42,078 nucleotides of DNA from Gammaproteobacteria bacterium (GTDB lineage Bacteria; Pseudomonadota; Gammaproteobacteria; Steroidobacterales; Steroidobacteraceae): NCBI GenBank assembly GCA_004297335.1, contig SCUD01000065.1:1-42078 (forward strand). The letters are read 5' to 3'. The translations under genes and the position numbers were made by a program. The notes below the pieces were generated by a model. That model was not told where the DNA came from. It made no database searches and saw only the letters and a list, made by a program, of their open reading frames with translations. Below, piece after piece: positions 8,253 through 16,630 of the stretch. Each line of letters opens with the position of its first letter. Position 1 is the first letter of the stretch.

Positions 8253-10481
8253 ATGAATCAAGCGGCAACAGAGACCGGACGTGCAATGACCGCTGGCAAC
8301 AGAAGCCTGCGCGACAGGCTTATGGAACGGGACCGGCTCACCGAGGAGAACGGCTGCTATTACGGCATCCGTGACCTGAGGCTCAAGCAGCAGGATCCGG
8401 TCAAGTACGAGCGGTTTACAGCCCGACTGGTTTCAGCGGCTCTTTCCAGCCGCGAGGCCGCCAAGTACGTCGCCGCATCTCCGGCGGCACGGGTCATGGG
8501 CGAGGAGGTCTTTGCACTGGCCACTCCGGAGGGAGACGTCACGGCCATTTCCATGGGCCTGCAGGGTCATATCTCATCCATGCCGCACTTCATTCGCCAC
8601 ATGATCGAGCGCGGCTATGAGGTGAACCCCGGCTTCAGACCAGGCGACGTCTTCCTGGGAAACGACCCACGCATCTCGTCACCACACGGATCGGATGTCT
8701 ACTGCGCCATCCCGGTATTCTGGGAAGAAGAGCTGGTCGCCTGGTCGATCGGCGTGAATCACATCACGGACATCGGGGCCATGGACGCCAGCTCCGTGCC
8801 GGTACTGTCGCCCACATCCTTCACCGATGGCCTGCTCCTGCCACCGATGAAGGGCGGAGAGAATTTCGAGCATTATCCTTGGGTCTACGACCTGTGGAAT
8901 AACCGCACCCGTGCGGGCGGCTTCAATACCCTCGACGAAAAGATGCGGCTGGCCGGTTGCACGCTGCTGCATGACCGGGTTCGGGAAATTCTGACCGAGT
9001 TTGGAATTGATTATTTCCGCCAGGCCCTGCGCGAGTGGGTGGAAGACGGCCGCCGTTATGCGGAGCAGATGATCCGGGACACGATGATACCGGGTCGCTA
9101 CCGGAGCCCCGCATTTCGCACCGTGTTCCAAAAGGGCGCGGCCGCCTCGTTCAGCTTCGCGAACCGCAATTACCTGCAGCACATCTATGGCTGCATGACA
9201 GTCACTCCTGAAGGGAGGATCCTCGACGACGAGGAGGGCAGCAGCAGCTGGGGTTATCACTCCGCCAACGCCTACCTGCATGGGGCGGTATGGGGCTCGT
9301 TCTTCACCACTCTGCGAAACCACCTGATCTTCGATCCCAAGGTCAACACCGGCGTTCATCTCCAGGCCACGGTCACCGCTCCGAAGGGCAGCATGATGAA
9401 CCCCGACTATCCATTCACCTCCGTCTCCAGTGCGTGGTCCATGGTGGTCGCCTTCTCTAACTCCGTGTCGACCAACATCGCGCGGAGCCAGTTCTACCGG
9501 GGTTTCCTCGAAGAGTCGTGGGCCGAGAACGTCAACACCTTGCTGCCGACCGGCTCCGGAATCCTCGAGGACGGGTCGATCTACTCGTTCATCTCCTTCG
9601 AGAACGCGGCCAACATGGCCACCGGGGCCTCGGGGTGCCAGGACGGCGAGTCCTACCTTTATTCCTACGTCAACGCACAGTCGGATGCCGGCGATCCGGA
9701 AGACTGGGAGTACATCGTGCCCACCGTCTTCTACCTGAACAGGAACACCGAGCCGAATACCTGTGGCAACGGCAAGTATCGCGGGGGTCTTGCCTCCGAC
9801 ATCACGCTGGTGGCCATCGACCAGGGGCGCAACCTGCGGATCAGCGCAGCCAACATCGGCAGCGACGGTCGCACGGGTGGCTCGAGTTGCAGTCCGGTGG
9901 CGGGACTGCCAGGCGCCGGCTGCGTCATGATCTTCCTGCACGGGACGAACATGCGGGACCTGATGGCCCGCAGCGTGCCCTACCCGCGCAGCTGGGCCGA
10001 GACCAGAGAGTACCTGGCGAACGGTACCCTGACCGCTGCCACGGTCGCCGTCTGGAAAGGTGGCATGCCTGAGGTCGACGTGGCCGATGGCGACCTGCTG
10101 GTCTTCCTGAACAACGCCGGCAGCGGCTGGGGCGATCCTCTGGAACGTAACCCAAGCCGGTGCAGCGAGGATGCCCGTGGCGGCGACCTCACGCCGGAGC
10201 GCATACGGGATGTCTACGGCGTCCTGGTCCAGCCGGACCAGGACATGGCCGTCGACGCGGCCGCCACGGACATTCTGCGGGAGAGCAAGAGACAGGAACG
10301 CCGGGCGGAGGCCGTACCCGTCCGGCAGTGGTGGTCCAGGACCCGCAACAGGATTCAGGCGCAGGACTTCAAGGTTCCTGAGGTGAGAGACATGCACGCG
10401 GACTGTATGCGGTACCCGCGCTATCGCGAGGACTTCATTGAATTCTGGCAACTGGGCGACGACTACAAGATTGGGAGTTGA
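8253..10481 (+). CDS. Acetone-carboxylase-like alpha subunit (hydantoinase B family)
   Basis: A 742-residue HyuB/oxoprolinase-type protein resembling the alpha subunit of acetone carboxylase (AcxB). The family uses ATP and bicarbonate to carboxylate a ketone. The Mn ligands known in AcxB (His150, Asp153, His175) have counterparts with identical spacing: His145-x2-Asp148 in SPHGSD and His170 in GVNHITD. The N-terminal block RDRLMERDRL to REAAKYVAASP and the C-terminal DFIEFWQL also follow AcxB. The start is uncertain: ATG 8253 or ATG 8286, neither with a strong ribosome site. The following genes are gamma and beta subunits. The substrate could be a larger or cyclic ketone, because no other acetone-metabolism genes are nearby. 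Confidence 0.9.
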   Translation: MNQAATETGRAMTAGNRSLRDRLMERDRLTEENGCYYGIRDLRLKQQDPVKYERFTARLVSAALSSREAAKYVAASPAARVMGEEVFALATPEGDVTAISMGLQGHISSMPHFIRHMIERGYEVNPGFRPGDVFLGNDPRISSPHGSDVYCAIPVFWEEELVAWSIGVNHITDIGAMDASSVPVLSPTSFTDGLLLPPMKGGENFEHYPWVYDLWNNRTRAGGFNTLDEKMRLAGCTLLHDRVREILTEFGIDYFRQALREWVEDGRRYAEQMIRDTMIPGRYRSPAFRTVFQKGAAASFSFANRNYLQHIYGCMTVTPEGRILDDEEGSSSWGYHSANAYLHGAVWGSFFTTLRNHLIFDPKVNTGVHLQATVTAPKGSMMNPDYPFTSVSSAWSMVVAFSNSVSTNIARSQFYRGFLEESWAENVNTLLPTGSGILEDGSIYSFISFENAANMATGASGCQDGESYLYSYVNAQSDAGDPEDWEYIVPTVFYLNRNTEPNTCGNGKYRGGLASDITLVAIDQGRNLRISAANIGSDGRTGGSSCSPVAGLPGAGCVMIFLHGTNMRDLMARSVPYPRSWAETREYLANGTLTAATVAVWKGGMPEVDVADGDLLVFLNNAGSGWGDPLERNPSRCSEDARGGDLTPERIRDVYGVLVQPDQDMAVDAAATDILRESKRQERRAEAVPVRQWWSRTRNRIQAQDFKVPEVRDMHADCMRYPRYREDFIEFWQLGDDYKIGS

Positions 10482-10488
10482 TCCGGAG

Positions 10489-11058
10489 ATGAGCGACAAG
10501 GTTGCCGTGCCCCAGGAAATGCTCCGGCGCTTGGTGGAAGGAACTGCCAGCCGGGACGAAGTGTTCCGCGTGCGTGCGATGGATCCCAAGGATCCGGATC
10601 GTTTTGCGAACTACATGGCAATACTGCAGGCGAACACTGCGTTTGCTGAGCGCATCCTGCTGCGCATATCCGATCACTTGTATATCGTCGCCCGCCCGGG
10701 AGCAAGGTTCGTGAAGTGCGATTGCGGGCATGAGTTCGGCGACTACCGTATCAACTGGAAGCTGAACGCCCTGATCCGGGTCAGCGCCAGCCAGGCGGAG
10801 CTGATCAGGATGTACGGGATGGAGGAGTTCAGTCCCGATGAAGGCTTTGCCGAAGTCCGCGAGTACATCTGCCCAGGCTGCCTCGCACTGCTCGCAACCG
10901 AGGTCGTTCCGGAAGGTTACCCGATTGTCTTCGACGCGTTGCTCGACCTTGACACCTTCTACCGGGACTGGCAGAGCAATCCGCTGCCCGATGCCGGACC
11001 CGACTGGTACCGGGATCTGACTCACACGCAACTGGCGCATTGGGCCGGGGGAGTATAA
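10489..11058 (+). CDS. Acetone-carboxylase-like gamma subunit
   Basis: A 189-residue protein resembling the small gamma subunit (AcxC) of acetone carboxylase. Four cysteines form two pairs, Cys77-x-Cys79 (KCDCGHEFGDY) and Cys128-x2-Cys131 (CPGC), as expected for the zinc site of that subunit. The segment NWKLNALIRV and the WY-rich C-terminus are also family-like. It lies 7 bp after the alpha gene and 4 bp before the beta gene. Presence of gamma is what separates this system from plain hydantoinase or oxoprolinase pairs, which lack it. Confidence 0.9.
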   Translation: MSDKVAVPQEMLRRLVEGTASRDEVFRVRAMDPKDPDRFANYMAILQANTAFAERILLRISDHLYIVARPGARFVKCDCGHEFGDYRINWKLNALIRVSASQAELIRMYGMEEFSPDEGFAEVREYICPGCLALLATEVVPEGYPIVFDALLDLDTFYRDWQSNPLPDAGPDWYRDLTHTQLAHWAGGV

Positions 11059-11062
11059 GGAC

Positions 11063-13261
11063 GTGCCCGCGATTCACAGCCCGGAAATTGTCGCCTTCGA
11101 TGCCGGCGGCACTATGACGGATTCCTTTCTCGTCGATTCCAGCGGCGAGTTTGTCATCGGCAAGGCATTGACGAACCGGGGCAACGAGGGGACCAGCTAT
11201 CTCGAATCCCTTAACGATGCCGGCGGCGCGTGGGGGCTGACATCCAGGGACATCCACAGGCGGATGAACCTCTCCATCTACACCGGCACCGGCATGCTGA
11301 ACACCGTGTTGACACGCACGGCAGGGCAGAAGGTTGGCATGTTGGTCACCCGTGGCCTCGAGGGCATGGTTCGCAATGAGCGGGCGCTCACCTGGCTCGG
11401 CCAGTCGATCAGGCACATCTTCCACCAGTCGCTGCATCGGCATAACCAGTTGCTGATGGACCCGCAGAACGTGAAGCCGATCACCGAGCGGATCTGCGGT
11501 GGCAGCTACTGGGCTGCCAGCCACATCGCCGCAGGAACACCGCTGGTACCGCTGGCGGAGATGGAGGTGGAGCGCGCCATTGTCGAGCTTCTGGACGACG
11601 GCGTCACCAGCATCGGCATCTGCTTCATGAACTCTCACGTTGCGCCGGCGCATGAGCGTATGGCCGGCGAGATCGCCCGCGCCGTGGTGGCAAAGCAGGG
11701 TCGGGCCACGCCCGTTCTGCTGAGCTCGGACATCTGTCCGGTGGCCCGCGTCGAGAACCGGTTCCAGAGCCTGCTGATTGAGTGCTATGCGGGCGAACAC
11801 ACACGGGCACAGTTGAGGTCTGTGGAAGGACGGGCCAAGGCGGAGGGCTACCGGAACGAACTGATGACGATGCTGGCCTACGGCGGTACGGCAACGACAC
11901 GCTACCCGCGCATGTACGAGACCATTATTTCAGGGCCGATTGGCGGCATGCTGGGCGCGAAGGCGGTCGGCGACCTGCTGGGCGAACCAAACCTCCTGTG
12001 CAGCGACATGGGCGGCACGTCCTGGGATGTGGGGGTCATCGTCGACGGCATTATCGGCATTCGCAAGGAACCCGAATTTGTAGGACGGCGCCTCAACCTT
12101 CCGATGGTCGCCATCGAGTCATTTGGCGCCGGTACCGGCTCCTGCATCCGTGTCGATGCCAAGCTCAAGCGAGTTGAGTTTGGACCCGAGAGCGCCGGTG
12201 CGGATGTGGGTGTCTGCTTCCGCTCCAGCTTCGTGACCATCGGCGACGTCGACGTTGTCCTGGGCTACCTGAACCCGGACAATTTCCTCGGCGGCAAAGT
12301 GCAGCTGGACAGGAAGCGGGCGGAGGAGGCTCTGCGCGAGCGTGTGGCCGCTCCTCTGGGCCTGGACCTGTTCGAAGCCTGCACGGGTGTTCTCGACCTG
12401 TTGCACTCGTCAATGCGGGATTCGCTGTCCGTCAATCTTTCCAACCGCGGGTACAATTTCGGCGATTACACGCTGCTCGTTTACGGGGGCGGCGGACCAC
12501 TGCACATGTGGGGTGTAACCGAGGGCGTTCCGTTCAAGAACGTGCTCACCGTACCTTGGGCGGCAGCGTTCTCCGCCTACGGCAACGCGACCGGCGACTA
12601 CATCTATCGCCAGCACAAGGGCGTGGACGTGCTGTTGCCCACCGATGCCACGGGCGAACTCAAGATGATGATGGGGCAGCTGCTTAACACCGCCTGGGAC
12701 GAGATGGAGAACAGAATCGTGGCCGACTTCGCCGAGTCCGGGTTTCACCGTGACCAGGTGGCGTTGCGGCGCGGCGTCTACGCCCGCTACCTGGGTCAGC
12801 TGGAGAGCTGGGAGTGCCCGGTTCCCGTTCAGCGCGTGCACGCGCCGGAGGCCATGGACCGAGTCACCGGCTCCTTCGATCACGTGTACAGCGTCATGCT
12901 GCCCAGGGCAGCCGCCTTCCGCGAAGCCGGCTACCAGATCACCGAGGTCTTTGTCGAGGGTGTCGTGCCCAAGGTAAAGCCGGTGATCCCCCAATACGAG
13001 CTGGCCGGGCAGGCGCCTCCGAGGCAGGCCTTGAAGGCGAGGCGGCAGGTGTACCACGCTCGTCATTGGCAGGAGTTTGACATCTGGGACATGGATTCGC
13101 TGAAGGCCGGCAACTCGGTGCCGGGACCCGCGGTGATCGAACACTCCATGTCCAGCTTTGTGATCCCGCCGAACAAGAAGATTGACCTGGATGACCGTCG
13201 ATTCATGTGGTACTCGAGCCAGGTTGACAGCGACAGGAATCCGGGCGCCCTGCCGAGCTGA
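11063..13261 (+). CDS. Acetone-carboxylase-like beta subunit (hydantoinase A family)
   Basis: A 732-residue HyuA/oxoprolinase-type protein, close to the beta subunit of acetone carboxylase (AcxA) in length and motifs. Nucleotide-binding segments of the actin-like fold are visible: FDAGGTMTDSF near residue 12 and SDMGGTSWDVG with Asp at about 315. In the family, beta uses ATP to phosphorylate bicarbonate and the enolised ketone. GTG 11063 lies four bases after the gamma stop. Gene order here is alpha-gamma-beta, whereas Xanthobacter acx runs beta-alpha-gamma. The 214-bp gap downstream carries the second copy of the shared promoter element. Confidence 0.92.
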   Translation: MPAIHSPEIVAFDAGGTMTDSFLVDSSGEFVIGKALTNRGNEGTSYLESLNDAGGAWGLTSRDIHRRMNLSIYTGTGMLNTVLTRTAGQKVGMLVTRGLEGMVRNERALTWLGQSIRHIFHQSLHRHNQLLMDPQNVKPITERICGGSYWAASHIAAGTPLVPLAEMEVERAIVELLDDGVTSIGICFMNSHVAPAHERMAGEIARAVVAKQGRATPVLLSSDICPVARVENRFQSLLIECYAGEHTRAQLRSVEGRAKAEGYRNELMTMLAYGGTATTRYPRMYETIISGPIGGMLGAKAVGDLLGEPNLLCSDMGGTSWDVGVIVDGIIGIRKEPEFVGRRLNLPMVAIESFGAGTGSCIRVDAKLKRVEFGPESAGADVGVCFRSSFVTIGDVDVVLGYLNPDNFLGGKVQLDRKRAEEALRERVAAPLGLDLFEACTGVLDLLHSSMRDSLSVNLSNRGYNFGDYTLLVYGGGGPLHMWGVTEGVPFKNVLTVPWAAAFSAYGNATGDYIYRQHKGVDVLLPTDATGELKMMMGQLLNTAWDEMENRIVADFAESGFHRDQVALRRGVYARYLGQLESWECPVPVQRVHAPEAMDRVTGSFDHVYSVMLPRAAAFREAGYQITEVFVEGVVPKVKPVIPQYELAGQAPPRQALKARRQVYHARHWQEFDIWDMDSLKAGNSVPGPAVIEHSMSSFVIPPNKKIDLDDRRFMWYSSQVDSDRNPGALPS

Positions 13262-13357
13262 AGATACAGTCATCGTTGGTCCCGAACGCTTCGTCCTTAA
13301 CCGGGGCCTGAGCTTCGCCGCAAGTTGTCGGGCCGGTTCGGCCAGGCCTCGAGCCTC

Positions 13358-13395
13358 TTACTACACAGTTGACGAATCGCCGAGGCGAATACCGT
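13358..13395 (+). promoter_or_regulatory. Shared promoter-like element, copy B (upstream of Fe-S flavin reductase)
   Basis: Within the gene-free stretch 13262-13475, TT-A-CTACAC-A-GTTGACGAA is followed after 13 bases by TACCGT. This is the same layout as the element upstream of the TonB receptor. -35-like TTGACG is at 13369-13374 and -10-like TACCGT at 13390-13395. It would start a second transcription unit running from the reductase gene to the acyl-CoA synthetase. Confidence 0.6.
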
Positions 13396-13475
13396 GCACC
13401 CCTGCGGAAGACCCACCAACCCCGACTTTGATAGGTTGAAAGCCCGCAACTGCTTCGAAATGAGAATCCAAGATC

Positions 13476-15422
13476 GTGCCCTGGCCTGCGCTCTTCCAAC
13501 CGACGAACCTCGGCCCGCTGCGCCTGAAGAACCGCGTGGTCATGGCCCCTATGGAGAACCACTATGCGACCGACGACGGCCTGGTCACCGACCGGCTGAT
13601 TGATTACTACACTGCCCGGGCCGCTGGCGGCGTCGGTCTGATCATCGTCGAGTTGGCAACTGTCGACAGCGAAGTCGGATCGACCGGTCCGGGGAACCTG
13701 ACACTGGACGACGATCGCGCCATACCCGGCCTGAGACTGCTCTCATCCGCCATCATCGAACATGGTGCCCGCGCGCTCATCCAGATCGGACACACGGGTT
13801 CTCTGGGGGTCCCGCACCCCAATCGCTCGCTCATCTCGCCGTCAGTGGTGCACGCCAATCCCCGCGCTGGGCGGCCGGCAGCCCGAGAGATGACGGTCAC
13901 CGACATCAACCATTGCATCCGGCGATTCTCTGACGCCACTGCCAGGGCAGTCGCGGCGGGCTTTGACGGGGTGGAGATTCATGCGGCGCACGGCTACCTG
14001 ATCACCCAGTTTCTGTCCTCCCTTTCCAACCATCGGACTGACGAGTACGGCGGGAGCCTCGCGAACCGAGCCCGCTTGCTGCTGGAACTGGTCGCCGCTA
14101 TGCGACAGAGCGCCCCCTCCGGGTTCCCCATCGTCTGTCGGCTCAGCGCCTCGGAGTTCGCGCCGGGCGGTATCGTCGCTGAGGAGACGGAGCAGGTCAG
14201 TCAGTGGCTTGAGCAGAGCGGGATTGCCGCGATCCACGTATCCGGCGGCAGCTATGCCGGCAAGGAACCGGTTTCCATAGCACCCATGGCCATTGCCAGG
14301 GGACATCTGCTGGGGCTTGCCCGCCGAATCAAACAGTGCGTCAGCGTCCCAGTCATTGCCGTGGGCCGTCTCGGTACACCCGAGGATGCCGAAGCGGCAG
14401 TTGCCAACGGGATGGCGGACCTGGTGGCCCTCGGGCGAGCGTTGATCGCCGATCCTGAATTTGTCAACAAGGCAAGGGACGGAGTCACCGCAGCCATCGT
14501 CCCGTGCATTGCCTGCAACGTCGGCTGCCTGAGCAAGGGCGTCTTTGCACCCAACACCGTCATGCACTGCACGACTAATCCGCAGGTCGGTCATGAAGCG
14601 CGCAGTATTCCCCCGACGAAGCGACGGCGGCGGGTCCTGATCATAGGCGGTGGGCCGGCCGGCATTTATTCGGCAGTGACCGCGGCCTCCCGTGGTCATT
14701 CCGTGCTGCTATGCGAGAAAGAGCCGGAGCTGGGTGGTCAGCTCAACCTGGCTGTGCTCCCCCCGCATAAGGAGGAGTTGCGCGTCTGGCAACGCCACTT
14801 GCTGCACCGCCTTGCTACCTCCTCAGTGGAGGCCCGGCTGAACACGCCTGTGACCGCAGCCTTCGTGAGAGGGTGGCGACCTGATGTGATGGTCCTCGCG
14901 GCCGGTGCGGCACCGCAGCGCCTCGACATCCTGGGCAGCCAGCACGGCAACGTTCACATGTTTGACGCCGTTCTACGCGGTGCCGTGCAACCTGCGGGGA
15001 GAGTCGTGATCATCGGCGGGGGCGACGTGGCCTGTGAAACGGCCGATTTCATCCTGAACCAGCGAACGCCCATCGACTCTCTGGTGGTCGTCCGGCGGGG
15101 ATCGCGCATTGCTCAGGATATGGAGCCAATGACGCGCGCCCTGCTCCTTCGCCGCCTGCGCAGGAATGGAGTCAACCTGCTCCCCAGTGCGCAGTACAAC
15201 GAGTTTCGCGATGAGGGCCTGCTGATCACCGACCCCGATGGGCGCAAGATGCTGTTGCGGGCCGACTGCCTCATCGTCGCCACGGGCGTAGTACCGGACC
15301 GGACGCTCGACGAATCCCTTGGGGCGATGGGTATTCCACTCCAGCGGATCGGGGATTGCGTTTCGCCGCGAGGCTTCTATGAGGCTGTTGCGGAGGCATT
15401 TGCCGTGGGTTGCGAGCTGTAA
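13476..15422 (+). CDS. Fe-S flavin enoate/2,4-dienoyl-CoA reductase-like enzyme
   Basis: A 648-residue two-part oxidoreductase of the 2,4-dienoyl-CoA reductase / 2-enoate reductase / BaiCD-BaiH family. The N-terminal TIM barrel is of the Old Yellow Enzyme type, with HAAHGYL (His169, His172) and DEYGGSL. A [4Fe-4S] site follows at Cys344-x2-Cys347-x3-Cys351 and Cys365. The C-terminal half has two dinucleotide-binding motifs, IIGGGPAG (about 390) and IIGGGDVACE (about 510). Electrons would run NAD(P)H-FAD-FeS-FMN to an activated C=C bond. GTG 13476 is the only reasonable start, although its ribosome site is weak. In this cluster it probably reduces an unsaturated ketone or an enoyl/dienoyl-CoA intermediate. 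Confidence 0.93.
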   Translation: MPWPALFQPTNLGPLRLKNRVVMAPMENHYATDDGLVTDRLIDYYTARAAGGVGLIIVELATVDSEVGSTGPGNLTLDDDRAIPGLRLLSSAIIEHGARALIQIGHTGSLGVPHPNRSLISPSVVHANPRAGRPAAREMTVTDINHCIRRFSDATARAVAAGFDGVEIHAAHGYLITQFLSSLSNHRTDEYGGSLANRARLLLELVAAMRQSAPSGFPIVCRLSASEFAPGGIVAEETEQVSQWLEQSGIAAIHVSGGSYAGKEPVSIAPMAIARGHLLGLARRIKQCVSVPVIAVGRLGTPEDAEAAVANGMADLVALGRALIADPEFVNKARDGVTAAIVPCIACNVGCLSKGVFAPNTVMHCTTNPQVGHEARSIPPTKRRRRVLIIGGGPAGIYSAVTAASRGHSVLLCEKEPELGGQLNLAVLPPHKEELRVWQRHLLHRLATSSVEARLNTPVTAAFVRGWRPDVMVLAAGAAPQRLDILGSQHGNVHMFDAVLRGAVQPAGRVVIIGGGDVACETADFILNQRTPIDSLVVVRRGSRIAQDMEPMTRALLLRRLRRNGVNLLPSAQYNEFRDEGLLITDPDGRKMLLRADCLIVATGVVPDRTLDESLGAMGIPLQRIGDCVSPRGFYEAVAEAFAVGCEL

Positions 15423-15451
15423 GCAGGGCCCCGTTCCATGAGGCTACCAGC

Positions 15452-15766
15452 ATGATTGCCGTGACTTTCTGTTACCGCGCCGAAATCGAGATGGACGAAG
15501 ACTACTATTTCAACAGCCACCTGCCATTCGCAAGGTCAGCGATGAGTTCCCTCGGCATCCGGCGTATCGAGGTCAGGAAGGCAATCGGCGCGCTCGACGG
15601 CAGCCCTGCTCGCCACCAGATGCTCGCCGCCCTCTACTTCGATTCGATGGATGCGTTCCAGGACGCGATGGAATTGCCGCTCTGCAAGCAGGCCATTGCC
15701 GATATTTCCAACTACTACGGCGGCATGCCGGACATCCAGTTCTCGACCGTTATCTGGGAGATTTAG
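15452..15766 (+). CDS. EthD-family small protein
   Basis: A 104-residue protein with the dimeric alpha/beta-barrel pattern of the EthD family (YYFNSHLPFARS near the start, AALYFDSMDAFQDAM in the middle, DIQFSTVIWEI at the end). EthD is needed for ethyl tert-butyl ether degradation by an unknown mechanism; relatives include decarboxylases and monooxygenase-like proteins. ATG 15452 is chosen; its ribosome site is weak. It ends three bases before the next crotonase gene. A role as a small lyase or isomerase on a beta-keto acid is possible but inferred only from position. Confidence 0.75.
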   Translation: MIAVTFCYRAEIEMDEDYYFNSHLPFARSAMSSLGIRRIEVRKAIGALDGSPARHQMLAALYFDSMDAFQDAMELPLCKQAIADISNYYGGMPDIQFSTVIWEI

Positions 15767-15768
15767 CG

Positions 15769-16602
15769 ATGCCGACAGAAGCCTTCACAGATGTCCTCTT
15801 CGCCGAGACCAATGGGATCGCAACGATCACCATCAACCGGCCGGAGGTTCACAACGCATTCCGTGAAAGGACGATTGAGGAATTGACGCTGGCGTTCGAA
15901 ATGGCCAACTGCATTGACTCGGTGGGGGTCATCGTGCTGACCGGGGCCGGCGACCAGGCCTTCTGTACTGGCGGTGATGTCATGGCCGAGCAGAAGCTGG
16001 ACCGCTCCTCCGGTCAGAAGATGTTTGCCAAGGCGATGCATTTGTCCACCGAAATGCGCAACGGCGGCAAGCCGATCATTGCCGCTGTCAGGGGCTATTG
16101 CATCGGTGGAGGCAATGAACTCAATCTGCAGTGTGACCTGACCATCGCGGCTGACAACGCAGTCTTTGGACATGCCGGCCCGCGTGTCGGCAGTGCGCCG
16201 CTCTGGTGGGGCACCCAACTGTTGCCACGCCTGGTGGGGGACAAGAGGGCGCGGGAGATAATTTACCTCTGCCGTCAGTACCGGGCGGAGGAGGCAGAGC
16301 GCATGGGTTGGGTCAACCGCGTGGTCCCGCTCGCGGAGCTGGATCAGGAGGTGCAGCGGTGGGCTGGGGAACTGCTCGCCAAGAGTCCGCAGGCACTGCG
16401 TATCGCAAGAGTTTCCCTGAACTTCGAGTCCGACCAGTCCTATGCATCCGTACTGCACGGCGGACAGCTCATCAATCTCGTGCAGGCATCGGAAGAGTTC
16501 AAGGAAGGAATGACCGCCTTCCTGGAACGCCGCAAGCCGGATTTTGAGCGCTTTCGGCGCGGGGCATCGTGGCCGATCGATGAAGGCCCGTCCGGGCGGT
16601 AG
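15769..16602 (+). CDS. MenB/BadI-like crotonase (enoyl-CoA hydratase superfamily)
   Basis: A 277-residue crotonase. The backbone pattern (INRPEVHNAF, GAGDQAFCTGGD, GGGNELNLQCDLTIA, DKRAREIIYLCRQY, MTAFLERRKPDF) is that of MenB (naphthoate synthase) and BadI (2-ketocyclohexanecarboxyl-CoA hydrolase). BadI opens a ring by a retro-Dieckmann reaction. The conserved Asp of the MenB/BadI GSxD motif is replaced: here the loop is GPRVGSAPLWWGT, with Pro144 at that place. The enzyme is therefore either a variant hydrolase or a different crotonase. Next to a ketone carboxylase, hydrolytic cleavage of a beta-keto-acyl-CoA is an attractive assignment, but it is inferred. Confidence 0.85.
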   Translation: MPTEAFTDVLFAETNGIATITINRPEVHNAFRERTIEELTLAFEMANCIDSVGVIVLTGAGDQAFCTGGDVMAEQKLDRSSGQKMFAKAMHLSTEMRNGGKPIIAAVRGYCIGGGNELNLQCDLTIAADNAVFGHAGPRVGSAPLWWGTQLLPRLVGDKRAREIIYLCRQYRAEEAERMGWVNRVVPLAELDQEVQRWAGELLAKSPQALRIARVSLNFESDQSYASVLHGGQLINLVQASEEFKEGMTAFLERRKPDFERFRRGASWPIDEGPSGR

Positions 16603-16630
16603 TCGTCGTCGTTTTCAAGGAGACCGCGCG

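Noticed and set aside
8679-10589. A 636-codon open frame on the minus strand
   Set aside because: It is the antisense of the carboxylase alpha gene; no domain pattern is visible and the sense frame has conserved metal ligands.
8253-13261. Reading the carboxylase genes as a hydantoinase or 5-oxoprolinase (hyuA/hyuB) pair
   Set aside because: The gamma-type protein with two Cys pairs between them and the AcxB-like Mn ligand spacing favour the acetone carboxylase branch.
15452-15766. Upstream TTG start at 15410 for the EthD-like gene
   Set aside because: It would overlap the end of the reductase gene and add 14 residues with no family resemblance; ATG 15452 gives the standard EthD length.
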